From Phanerodontia chrysosporium (taxonomy: Eukaryota; Basidiomycota; Agaricomycetes; Polyporales; Phanerochaetaceae), in assembly GCA_001910725.1 (NCBI GenBank), contig MJGA01000014.1, positions 744,001 to 808,000 of the forward strand: a stretch of DNA of 64,000 bases. The letters run 5' to 3'. The notes beneath the pieces were generated by a model that worked only from the letters and a program-made list of their open reading frames with translations, had not been told where the DNA came from and did not search any database. The position numbers were made by a program, and so were the translations under genes. Positions 33,830 to 45,016 of the stretch are shown here, in pieces (the first letter of the stretch is position 1; the number at the start of each line of letters is the position of its first letter).

Positions 33830-35095
33830 CTACATGCTGATGGCGAGGCGGTACTCGCACAGGTTGTGCAGGAACTCGCGGGAGAGCGAGTCCGCGCTGA
33901 CGCCCCACGCGGGCCGCGCGAGGACGACGCCATAGTCGTCGTCGTCGTCCTCGCTGCTCCCGCCGTCGTCGCTGTCGATCCCGAAGAACTCGTCCTCCTC
34001 CGCGGGTATGAAGAACTTGGCGGGCTTCGGCGGGCTGAACGCAGCCCAGAACGTCTTCTCGTCGACCGGGCTCGGCGACGGCGTGTGCGTCGGGAAGAGA
34101 GGGTCCTCCTTGACGCGCGCGAGGAGCACCTTCCAGCGCGCGACCCAGTCGACCTCCCAGACGCGCTCACGCGACTTGGTTACAGGCGCATGCTGTTCCG
34201 CGCAGCTGCCGGCGTCGCAATCGTGGCATGCTGGCGGCTCGTCTGCCACGAACGTCGATTCGGAGCTGTCCTCAGAGCTGAGCGTACCGAGGGAGACGTC
34301 GACGAAAGCGTCCTCGTCCTCGGACGAAGCTGCCTTGGGCGCTGAAGGGAGGCGCGGCGCTGGCAGGCGGTCCGCGCGCTGGAGCATGTCATGCAGAAAC
34401 AGGATTTTTTGGATGGTGTTCAGCGTAAGGTTGCGGAAGGCACGGTCGAGCACAGCAGAGCGTGTGTCATGGAGGGCGGACAGGTCGCCTGTGCGCGGGT
34501 AGATGGGCGCAGTTAGGCTCGGTGGCGCGTTGGAAGAGGGGGCGTGCTGGGGCGAGCGAGGCCCCGGCCGAGACAGACGGGAGAAGAGGGCGGCGCGGAG
34601 GCCTTCCCGAGCGCGCGGAATCTCGAGTATGCCCCCGTACGGGTTGGTCTCGAGAGCTAGCTGTGCCTCGAGTCTTGCGTATTCGTCCTGTCGCGCGCTC
34701 CAGAAACCCTTCAGGTGCGAGAGCGCGCTGCGCGAGAGACCGTGGTCCGGGGGAGTGAACACGACGGGAGTCGCAACGGGGGTAGTAACATGGAAGAAGC
34801 CCTCGACTTCGGCAGGCTCGCTGGCTACCGGCATCTGCATTGGTATGTTCGAAAGCGAGATGGTCCTGGAGGGGAGAGCAGGCTTGTGCTCTAGAACCGA
34901 GGCATCCGATGGTTCAAAGTCGTCGGAAGAGTCGCTGCTGGTGGATGAAGAGGGAACAAGGAGCGCACCAGCGAACTCCCACTTTTCATCGTCGTCTTCG
35001 CTGGCTGCGTCGGCATAACCACTGTCACTTGACAGGCGCAACGACGGTCGCGTGAACCCCATGCGACTGGGTGACCGCTCGATTTCCTCCGTCAT
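33830..35095 (-). CDS. Hypothetical acidic, largely disordered protein
   Basis: Single-exon frame of 421 codons from ATG at 35093-35095. It has several acidic Ser-rich stretches (DAASEDDDEKWEFAG, SSEDEDAFVDVSLG, EEDEFFGIDSDDGGSSEDD) and two better-ordered segments, SALSHLKGFWSARQDEYARL and AFRNLTLNTIQKILFLHDML, plus a hydrophobic end REFLHNLCEYRLAISM. I do not recognise a family. Codon use is GC-rich like neighbouring genes and the frame is unbroken, which supports coding. One Cys/His cluster (CHDCDAGSCAEQH) could bind metal but does not match a known finger. Confidence 0.6.
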   Translation of the reverse strand: MTEEIERSPSRMGFTRPSLRLSSDSGYADAASEDDDEKWEFAGALLVPSSSTSSDSSDDFEPSDASVLEHKPALPSRTISLSNIPMQMPVASEPAEVEGFFHVTTPVATPVVFTPPDHGLSRSALSHLKGFWSARQDEYARLEAQLALETNPYGGILEIPRAREGLRAALFSRLSRPGPRSPQHAPSSNAPPSLTAPIYPRTGDLSALHDTRSAVLDRAFRNLTLNTIQKILFLHDMLQRADRLPAPRLPSAPKAASSEDEDAFVDVSLGTLSSEDSSESTFVADEPPACHDCDAGSCAEQHAPVTKSRERVWEVDWVARWKVLLARVKEDPLFPTHTPSPSPVDEKTFWAAFSPPKPAKFFIPAEEDEFFGIDSDDGGSSEDDDDDYGVVLARPAWGVSADSLSREFLHNLCEYRLAISM

Positions 35096-37529
35096 GATTT
35101 CCGTGTTCAGGGCGCGGGTCCGGAGCGAGTAGAGCGATGTTTGTCGTAGAAAGATGAGAATGAAGGGTGCATAAAAAGAATGTGGCGAACTGGAAAGGAG
35201 AGAATGAGACTGTCAAAGGCGTCCAGCCTTGTCGACGTCGGCGAACGAAGTAAAGGCGAAAAACAAAAATCCAAAACCTCGAAAACGAACTGCAATGCGA
35301 CATGGGCGCTTACACAGCGCTGTCCGGAGTCGTACCCCATTATAATCGGGGTCCCTGCCACAGCTCCCCCGTTTGCTGCCATCCCGCCACCTCAGCCGCG
35401 GACTCTCCTTGTCTGAGGCAGAAAGTACGGCATCGTGACAATGCTTATTGCATATCCGCGCCCCGATATTCGCAAAAATGCTGTTATAAACACAAGTCTC
35501 AGAGCCACCCATGGAACCGATGCGGAGTCGTTGAATACTTCGGGCCGATTCTGACCATGTTCTGCTGCCATATGGATATCCAGCGATCAGTGTCACGGAG
35601 TAACCCTGGAAACTAAGTCCGAAGTGGATGGTGAGTCCGTCTTAGGATAGTCGCGGGCGGTGAACTCGGAGCATAGCACTCCGCCCGCTGAGGGCCACCG
35701 GGCGATCGTCAGCTGCGGCGCCAACAACGCAAAGCGTTCATAGGCTGTGCAACAAATTCATGGCAGTGTCCCCGCAGCGAGACGCTGGAACTGTCCTCGA
35801 TGGATAGCGAATAATGCACGCTTGTGAGCGCCAGTCCGCCGCAGACGTACCACAGGAGCAGGTCTGCCAATGGAGATCAGGTACATGCGCGACTAGTCTC
35901 CCTAGGCAAACCTTGTCGTCAATATGAACGTAGTCTGGGAAATAATTGGGTTATGCCAGCGCTTGCAGATGAGAGTGAGGGCAATTTGAATGACGCAGCT
36001 CCGAGAACCACCATGAGTCCCTTGAACTACTCCATACATATGAGCGACATGTGCTGAATACTCCTTCTCCAAGGATTTCGCAAGGCGGCTCGTTGATTCC
36101 CGTATACTTTCCCAAGTGACCTGGGAGTTTGTATCCCTTGGGATAGTGATGCGTAGGGGTTGACAACTCGTGAGCCACGTTGTCTTTACTGTATAAATCC
36201 AGCGTCATCAGACTCATAACTCGAAGAGATAATACCCATATGAGACGATTGCTACTCGTCGTGTCAAACTCACTTGTGCCAGAGCGCCCGACGCCGATCA
36301 CCACGCTGATCTTTGAGCAGCGACCTTGCGTTCCCCCTCCACACCGCGAATTGCTATGCGGAACTACGCATCTCAAAGGACAGGAGAATCGGACGGGGCA
36401 TATACCGTAACCCAAATTTAGGAGTATCAAGGAGTGACACTTGGACTTGTTTACGGTTGTTAGGATCTAATGCCTCCGCCTTCCAAAGTAGACGACGGTG
36501 ATCTCCGGTATGCTGGCTGGTCGGAGATAAGATACCAAGGATGTGGGCGAAATACCATCGTCGAATGTCTTATGCTTGTATGCTTCACTTGTCAGCATGG
36601 CCACCTGCATGCTGGACAGAGCAACCTTAGAAAGCAGATTATCATTATAATCAGCCTCTGGCGAGATTACTCGATTGAGGTTGCCCTGGCGCCACGCGAT
36701 TTTTGACAGACGACTCGATCCCTCCCCTCCCCGACGTCAGCGTCGTGGAGAGCCCCCCTTGGCGATGGTTAAATACGCCGCCGCTCGCTGTCGACCGCGC
36801 CATCCCTCTTTTCCCCCTCCCCCATCTCGCGCCAAGGCACTCACACCCAGCGCCCACGCGTAACTGTTCCCTCCGCCTATGGCCCACATCTGAGGACACT
36901 GAACAGGGTATGTACTCTTACAATTTATGACATTCCTTTGTGCCCACAGCTTTCACAGACCGAGAAGGAGGTGGTTCGCAAAGTCGGTATGCATGCAGAT
37001 CAGGTCATGGGTCCTGCGATCCTCACCGGAAGAAGTGCTGCCTTCTCAACCCAGGAACCTCCGACATCCCACCGCTTGCCCATGCACCACCCGTTCGCTT
37101 CACCGTATCGCTACGGTGAGATAGGCCAAGTAAAGCTGTTGTGACTGGGAAACGTTGACGGGGCTCGTGAGGTCAGTTGTTCAATGAGATTATCAGGAGA
37201 GCGCGAACGTTGCAGGACTGACGCAGCTTGCAGAGGAACGTGTCCCAGCCAAAGTTATCTAATCGCAACGCACGCGCCCGATTCGACCAATCAGATCCGC
37301 AGAGTTAATTGGACGGAGATCAAATCGGGCAAAGCAGAGGTCATCCAGTGCGCAAGCGCCGGGCGACCGGCTTATCGCTTTGACTCGCTGCTCTGCACTC
37401 GACGCTCTCGGCAACCTCTCTCCTTCTCCCTCGTCCCCGACGTGGTCCGATAGCTATCGCTAGCGGCCATATACACACACTCACCGTCATCTCTGACACT
37501 CTCCAGCTCCCGAGCCTCGTCGACCAACC
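35096..37529. other. Intergenic region between divergent genes
   Basis: About 2.4 kb between the starts of the acidic protein gene (-) and the ankyrin-RCC1-BTB gene (+). No convincing gene; the 159-codon minus-strand frame at 35951-36430 has no recognisable domain. A GC-rich stretch at 36710-36860 resembles a core promoter or transcribed leader. A CCAAT box is listed separately. Confidence 0.45.
37287..37293 (+). promoter_or_regulatory. CCAAT box upstream of the ankyrin-RCC1-BTB gene
   Basis: The sequence ccaatca lies about 240 bp upstream of ATG 37530. It matches the consensus of the fungal CCAAT-binding (HAP-type) complex. Position is suitable, but the motif is short and unproven. Confidence 0.3.
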
Positions 37530-40500
37530 ATGTCTGTGCTGCACACCTATTTTCATCGCCGCGACCAGCAGGCTTTCCAGCGTGCCATCGACGCCGCCAT
37601 CCGTGTAGCCTCGCACAGCAGCAGCGGCGGCCAACTGTCCTCGAGTCTCGGTCGGTCCCTCTCCTCGTCCCCGCTTTCCCATGCCTCCAGCTCCGCGCTG
37701 CTTGACATTAATGCGCGGGACGGCCTCGGGCGCACGGTGCTGCACCTCGCCTGTAGCAGCACACACCCAAGCGCGCCGACGTACGTCCGTCTCATCCTCG
37801 GCCATCCGCACGTACAGGTCAACCTTCCTGATGCTGAGAGCCATTGGACGCCGCTCCACCGCGCACTTTATACCGGTAACATCGCCGCAGCTCTGCTGCT
37901 GCTCCAGCGCCCCGACGTCGACGTGCATGCCAAGGACTGGGAGGGCTACACCCCGTACGATGTCTGGAACTCGTCCATCGAGGGTACCAAACCCGATATA
38001 CCACACCGCCGTGAGGGTGAAGCTGATGCGGATGACGAGATTGACGCGGAGCTGTATGTATGGGGGAGTAACAGAAACGCAGGACTCGGCGTCGGAGATG
38101 CAGACGACAGGGCGTTTCCTGAACTCGTGCAGTTCGACAGAGATGGTCAGAGTAGAGCGGGGAGGACCATAAGTGAGCGGTTCCGGGCGGTCAAAGTGCG
38201 AGGAGTGGGAATGGCGAGATTCCATACAGGTGCGTGACAAATCCTCTAGGCTTTGCATCTACCTCTGACATACTGCCTTTAGCGGTCGTGACATCCGAAT
38301 CACGAGCGAATGTGAGAGTGTGCGGCTTTGGCAGCGGAGCAAGGTATGCGCGCGTTCTCTATCATCTCTGCCACTATATGCTGCGTCCTGGCCTGATAAT
38401 GCCATTGAAAATTACAGATTAGGATCCGGTATCCATACTACGACATATAACCCTACCACCCTCGCTGGCCTTCCTTCTTCCTCGTCCGCCTTGTCATCTG
38501 GGTACTCGACACCCTCTCGTCCTCCAGGAATATCCCGTTCGTCACACTCGTCATTTGCACAGTCGAGAGACCATTCCTCGTCCGATCCTCAGCGGATAGT
38601 CGCGGTTGCCGCTGGACAAGATCACACACTCGCACTTACAGCAGCCGGAGAAGTCTGGAGCTGGGGGAATAACCGGAATTCGGTTCTCGGTTATGTCATC
38701 GACCCTGTGGACGAGCCGCACGACGTGGCATACACGGAGAAGAAGACACTCGATAAGGCTGCGTGGCAGGACAAGAGCGATGCGAGTCTTCTGCAGCCAA
38801 CTCCCCGCAAGGTCCAGGGGCAACTGAAGGGACGGCAGGTCCGTGCGGTATCGGCGTGCCGCACGGCGAGCGCATGTGTCACGGAGGACGGTGAGGTATT
38901 GACGTGGGGCGTCAATAGCGGGCAGCTCGGTATGTGGCGAAACTTCATGGATAGTGTGCGGATCGTTGACATTTTGGGATGAATTCAGGGTACGACAGAG
39001 TTGCGCACCCTGTGCAGATCCTACCCAGGGTGGTCACGAAGGTTAGCCAACCTGTTCTGGATGTAACGATAACAGTGGGTACTTCCTCACTTTCGTTGGT
39101 TATATGCTTATCAGAAGCGACCCAGGACACGTCTACCGCCCTGCTACTCAATACCCATGACGTCTTACTTCTTACCGCCAACGGCTCTCACAAGCTTTCA
39201 TTCCCTTCCCTCGCCTTTCCGAATACTATCGCCGCCTATCGTCCACCCCAAGCATCGCGCAACACTGCTATCGACAAAGTCGTCGCTACCGAGCTATCCG
39301 CCAGCAACAGCGCGCAGGGCCGCGAGAGCGCCATGTTTGCTGCTCTCAGCCGGAACGGCGAGCTCTTCACCTGGGTCGTTGGTGCGCCCGACTCGTCCAC
39401 CAGCGCCACAACAAAGGATAAGGAGCGCGAGCGGCGAGAGGCCATCCGGCCCCAGCGGGTCTGGGCACTGCGCAAAAAGTTCAGCGCGGTGCGCGACGTC
39501 GCGCTCGGCGTGGATGGGTCGATCCTCGTCTGCACGGAATCGGGGCATGTCTTCCTGCGCTCGCGCTCCCCTAACACCGGTGCAGGCGCGGCCTCGGCCG
39601 CGGACGACCAGAGCGGCGGCGCGGGCAAGGCCTTCAAGTTCCAGCGCGTTCCGTTTCTGCAGCGTGTCGTGCGCGTGTATGCGAACAGCACCGGGGCGTA
39701 CGCCGCGCTGCGCGTTGACGCCCGTGTCGACGACGTGAAGGTCGAGGGACGCACGCTGCGCGAGGAGATCGAACGTGTCATTCCTTGGTTTGGGCCCGCG
39801 CCGAAGAGGCTCGCGCAGCCGGACGAGGTGACCGAGACACCAGCCGTGGAGGCGCCGAGCGACGACGAGTCTGCTGGCGAACGCCTGCGGGATGCAGAGG
39901 ACGATGCACACGACCCGGCCGTCCTCCGCGATCAGGCTGCGCTCGCCGCACTGCTCACCCTCCTGGACAAGCATGCGCAAAGCGTCAAGGCCTCGAGGGC
40001 GCAGCCTGACGACGGGCCTCAGCCAAGCCTGCTCGACGGTAGACCCAGCCGTGCCCATGGCGCGGACCTCTTCGTCCACGTCCTCGGAGGCGCCGAACCG
40101 CGTATTCTTGCCCACCGCGCGATACTTGGCGCGCGCAGCGCCGTGGTGCGGGACATCCTCCACGGCAAGAGGACAGGCGAGGCGCGAGTCGCCGGTGGAG
40201 CATCTATTCGCATTGCTCTTGTAAAGGAGAAGGACCGACTGGCCGCGCAAGGGGGACGGCACTCGAACCCATGGGACGCGCCCGCCCGCCTGACGGTGTC
40301 GGGGGTGCACCCTGTCGCGGTGGTCATCCTTCTGCGATATCTCTACAGCGACGAGCTCCTCGCCATCTGGGACTGGCGTGTCGGAAGCGCTGACTCGCTC
40401 AAGGCCCTTTTCGAGCGTCTGAAGGTGCGGCCGGGACAGATCAAGGCGGAACTCCAGGCGCTCGCCGATGCTCTCGCGCTGCCCGACATGGCGCAGGCTC

Positions 40501-42580
40501 TTGAAGGCGCCTTCAAACGGGACGTCCGGCAAACACTAGCAAGAGACCTTGGCAGGGTCGAGGCCGAGGTCTGCGAAGGGGCCGTGGCACCGGATGCGAA
40601 GGATCCACTGCGCCCGGACGTCGTACTGCTACTTGCCGATCGCGACGTGCCTGCGCACTCTGTCGTCCTTCGCGCTCGCTCGCCATTCTTCCGTGCGTTC
40701 TTCGACGAGGCCGTCTGGACGGAGAACCGCTGGACCGCCGAAGGCACGCTGCGCATCGACCTGCGGCACATGCGCTGGCGCGAGGTGCAATACGTCGTGC
40801 GGTACCTGTACGGCGCAGACATGGAGCTGTTCGATGCGCTCGACGACGTTGCGAACGTGGACGAACTCGTAGAGTCGGTGTTCGGCGTCATGGCGGCGGC
40901 GAATGAGCTCCTACTCGACCGCCTGGTGTTGCTTTGCTCGCGGGTGATCCAGGCGCGGATCGCAATCCCAAACGCGACGAGTATCCTCGCAGAGGCGACG
41001 TACTACCACGCGACAGCGCTTGTGAGCAGCGTCCAGGGATACATGGCGCGCAACCTTGAGACGCTTCTCGAGCATCGCATGCTCGACGAGCTCCCTGCTG
41101 ACCTTGTCAAACAGTTCTCCGCGTTCGTGCGTGCCGAGCAGACACGCAAAGCTCCCGTGTCGCGCAGCGGCCGCATCGCGGCCGAGGCTGTCGCGCGCCA
41201 CCGCGAGTGGGTCGACATGCAGGACTGGCCGAGCCCCGTCGTGCGCAGCACCCAGCCGCGCCCGCCGCCCATCCGCAAGCGCGAGCCCCGCTCGCCACCC
41301 GTGCGCGCCGCGGAAGTGCGCAAGAGTGTTGGCGAGGATGGGGACGGAGAGGTCTTCGTGATGGACGGCGTTGACGCGATCCCGCCCCTCAGCCTCAGCT
41401 CGCCTGTGCCGCCGCCCAGAGGCCACAGCATGCCGCGAGTCCGTCGCTGCCGGTGGAGCCGAAGGCCGGTGGATGGAAGGTGCCGACTGTGGCCCCAAAG
41501 TAAGCGTGTCCTATTTAAAGAGCGCATCACCCCCACTGTGCTGACGGACGTCTCAGGGTCGACATGAAGGCGATCATGGCTGAGACTGCTGCATCGACTT
41601 TACGACCGCCGCAGGCTGGTCCCTCGGTGCCCCGGACATCAGCAGCGTCCGACGCGGTGAACTGGCGCAGTCCACAGCGCAAGCCATCAATGAGCGCACT
41701 TGCTGACAACACTCCACGCGCGCCAGCAGGGGGATCGCCGTGGAAGCCCATCGCTCCCGTGTCCAGCATGGCGAATCTCGCAGCGGGTGGCTCACCAGTC
41801 GCGACACCGCCGATGACCCCGCAGATGCGCGCTACGCGCAGCAGAGACGAGGTCTCGTCGCCCAAGCAGCAAGCACCCGCGTCGCCGCGCCCGGGCATGG
41901 GCCCCGTGTTCTCGCCGAGCAAGCAACGTCCCCAGAAGGGCACGGCTTCGCCCATCAGGCGGTCAGCGTGAGTATCCTGTGTCTGAACTAGTATCGTGGG
42001 CGCACGCGTTGACGTTTGACGGCTGCAGGAGCAACACCGCGGCATGGACGCTCCCACCCGTGCAGCCGTCGGTGCAGCCGTCGGCCTCGCTCGCCGCGGC
42101 GCCGGCAAGCGGGATGTCCTTCGTCGCGATCCAAGAGCTGCAGCGCGAGCAGGGCGGGCGCGGCAAGGAGAAGATGCGCAGCCTGAAGGAGATTCAGGAG
42201 GAGGAGCAAGCGCGCCGCGTCGAGGCCGAGTTCCTCGCGTGGTGGGCGGCAGAGGAGGAGCGCCTGCGTGTCGAGCAGGAGGGCGGGGGCCGCCTGTGCA
42301 GGGCGCCCCCTCGTCGCGGCGGGCGAAGGGCAAGCGGAAAGAGGGCGGCAAGGATGGTTCGAAGGACGGTGTGAAGGACGGTGTGAAGATGCCTGCCGAG
42401 GGGCATCGGCAGAAGGAGAAGAAGGAAGGATCAAGGCGCGCAGCTGGCCCCAAGGACGCCTCTAGTCCCGCAGAGGGCAACGCGCCCAACACCCCGAAGA
42501 GGCGTAGACGGCCTGGCCCTGGATCCAACAATAAGTCAGAAGGTTCGCAGACGAAGAATAACGCTCCCCAACAGCATTGA
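37530..42580 (+). CDS. Ankyrin-RCC1-double BTB protein resembling IBtk
   Basis: The N-terminus has ankyrin-type repeats (INARDGLGRTVLHLAC, ESHWTPLHRALYTGNIAAAL, VHAKDWEGYTPYDVW). RCC1-type repeats follow (ELYVWGSNRNAGLGVGD, VAAGQDHTLALTAAGEVWSW, ACVTEDGEVLTWGVNSGQLG), then a BTB domain at about 40050-40390 (ADLFVHVLGGAEPRILAHRA) and a second at about 40610-40900 (VVLLLADRDVPAHSVVLRAR). The C-terminus is disordered and basic with a coiled stretch (SLKEIQEEEQARRVEAEFLA). This order matches animal inhibitor of Bruton tyrosine kinase (IBtk), a CUL3 adaptor. Introns are short; the longest exon, 38979 to about 41500, is open for 2.5 kb. Two single-base losses are inferred, near 41433 (HSMP to SPSLPVEPKAGGWKV) and GGGGG 42285-42289. 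Likely a CUL3 ubiquitin-ligase adaptor; the substrate is unknown. Confidence 0.82.
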
Positions 42581-42904
42581 TACATCGATAATATTAAATG
42601 TAATCGTAAGGTTGGTTTGCCACTGAACGATGTAACGCGAAGTACGTACAACAATGTAGGCTCGATAGAACATGTGTAGCAGTAGAGATAGAGTAGACAT
42701 TTACAGGTACATAATACAAGTATAATCCTGAGCTCAAAGTTTATCGTCTGGGGAGTTTGATCCGCGACGGGCGCACCGAAAGCCTTGAATCCGACGCCAC
42801 CCATCCTTCTTGACTCCCTCCACGCTCCTCGTCTCTCCTTGAAGTAAGTTCTCTATCATACTCTGAGATACAGGTGACCAACGTGTCCCTAAGCGAGCCC
42901 AATT
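42581..42904. other. Intergenic region, nothing recognised
   Basis: 324 bp, AT-richer than the flanking genes; presumably the 3' end of the BTB gene and the leader of the next locus. Confidence 0.4.
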
Positions 42905-44815
42905 ATGACCTCTGTCCTGCCGGATCGCTATCATCAACAAAAAGGCTCGCTATCCAACTCGAGCTCGCTAGGGTGGCAACATCACGATCTTCCTTCTGAA
43001 ACTCTTCAAGAGGTCTTCTGTTTGTGGCGCGAATCCATTTGGGGAGATCAAAGTGACTCGTGGTGGCCACGGAACCGCAAATCTCGACTCCCCTTGTTTT
43101 CGTGTGCAAGCATTGGCACGCTGTCGCCCTACATTGCTCTCGACTATGGTCTCGTATCCACTTGCACTCTGCTGGCGCAGCAAAGACATATCTCGCACGC
43201 TCTGGAATGTGCCTCTTGCCGTCAGGGCACAGGTACAGAGCACGGTCGACACATGCTTCCAGCGTTGATCTTTGCCCTGCGAGAACTGCCTCGGATACAG
43301 TCCTTGGACCTACGATATGGATATCAACTTCTCCATTGCAACATTATCTACTGGACTCTGTACGGCGCAAGGGCCCCTCGGCTTCTGTCCATGCGGATAA
43401 CTTATCTACCCTCGAGTACCGCCATGCCAGATTTTGCGCCGCTGCCCTTCTGCTGGGATAACGCCCCTGTCCAGCACCTCACATACCACACATTTCGCAT
43501 GAAGTCTATTATCAACTCCCTCGTGCCAAGTATCACCCAGCTTACACTCCGCGATCCCGTTTCACGGTGGTCCAGCCTCGACTTGACGCATCTTTGCCGT
43601 GCTCTGCGGAGCTGACCCCTTCTGAACCTGTTATGTATCGCAAACCTTGAAGAGAAATGCTATGTCCTCCGGAGCATTTCAACCTCTGAAACCGTATGTC
43701 TGCCCGCACTTCGCCTCCTTCAACTCCTGGCGAACCCTGAAGAATGCCGCGCCGTCATTCGTGCTATCGAATTCCTATGCACGACATCGGTCCACGTCAC
43801 GCACTACCGTGCCATGGAAGAAGAGCGATCCAGCGACGTACACGACGAGGAGGATTTGACCATGTCGTTCGAACACCTCGATGAACTGGTTGACGCTTAC
43901 CGATCGATTATCATCCGTGCTGCTGACCTCGAGAAACCGCGTGTTGTGACTCTCTCTCTACGTACTCGATACCACCCAGGTCCCCGTGTTGATGAGCAAT
44001 CGCGCCTCCGACTCATCATGGAGACCTGGGCACATGAACTGGGGCATACCCCCGGAGACTTCAAGGGCCATGAGCCGTCATTCCAAGTCTCCACGCGCCT
44101 GTCGGATGCGGACATCCTTCTACGCCGCGTCTGCGGCGGGCTGCCACCGCTTGCCTGCATACGCGCACTCTTCATCGGCGCCATTCCCAACATCTCACGC
44201 CGCTGCTGGGCCACCGTATTACGCCCACTTCGTGGACTGCGAACCCTCCGTGTCGTCGGCGCCGCGGCGGACGAGCTCCCGGAAGCCCTCGGCGCGCGCC
44301 ACACTGCCGGGCTGCTGTGCCCTGCACTCGAGCGGCTCGTCCTGCGCGAGGTCCTCTGGCAGGCCTATCCTTCGCCTAGCGCGTGCGAGTTGTGCGCCGA
44401 TGCTGCAGCGGCTGGCGTCCCCTCGGCATGCGACGCCGCGCTCGCGCATGCGTTCCTGCCGCGTCTGCGCGCGTGTCTCGCCGCACGCCGTGCAATGGGC
44501 GCAGGCCTGCCCAAACTCTATGTCGTGAAGGGCGTGAACTTCGGTTAGCGCGAGCGTGCGGTGCTCGAGCGCGTCGTTGAGACCTTGTATTGGGACGGCG
44601 TGCTCGACACACGTGTGCCCGAAGACGACCCGTGGAGCAGCGAGTCGGACGAGGATGAACGTTGGTCCTCGGACCGCTCTCGGAGCGAGAATTCACGGTC
44701 TGAACTTGACAGCGATTCCGATGGGGACTCGGAAACCTCAGACTGGGAGGAGAGTGAGGGTGGTAGTCGAGATGGTGAAGGAGAGACCGAACATGGAAGC
44801 GGCGAGGAGGACTAA
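42905..44815 (+). pseudogene. F-box-like leucine-rich protein with two in-frame stops and three frame breaks
   Basis: An F-box-like start, QHHDLPSETLQEVFCLWRES, continues one frame over as LVFVCKHWHAVALHCSRLWS, then another frame over as DISRTLWNVPLAVRAQVQST, then returns to the first frame as LIFALRELPRIQSLDLRYGY; three single-base losses explain this. The first frame then stays coding to 44815 apart from TGA at 43613-43615 (before PLLNLLCIANLEEKCYVL) and TAG at 44546-44548 (before RERAVLERVVETLYWDGVL). The C-terminus is highly acidic and Ser-rich. TGA could come from CGA and TAG from CAG, each by C-to-T. The stops are not explained by base loss, so I call it a pseudogene, but readthrough or sequencing error cannot be excluded. 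Confidence 0.6.
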
Positions 44816-45016
44816 TATGGCTACAATCACCGAGGCGACGCAAGCTACGCGACGCAAGACTGACATTGGCAGATACATGACTACGTACTACACATATGTG
44901 ACTATAGGGTGAGACACATGAATACTTACCGTCTCCAAGACGAGATAAGACGAGAATCTCGGGCTGTCTCTCAGCGTCAGTTGAACCCAGGATACAAAGA
45001 TCCATAGTGCACACAC

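Noticed and set aside
35951..36430. 159-codon minus-strand frame in the 35-37.5 kb gap
   Set aside because: Cys-rich and odd, but no repeated metal-binding spacing, no splice partners and no known family.
39294..40532. 412-codon minus-strand open frame
   Set aside because: Antisense to the long exon of the ankyrin-RCC1-BTB gene and without recognisable domains.
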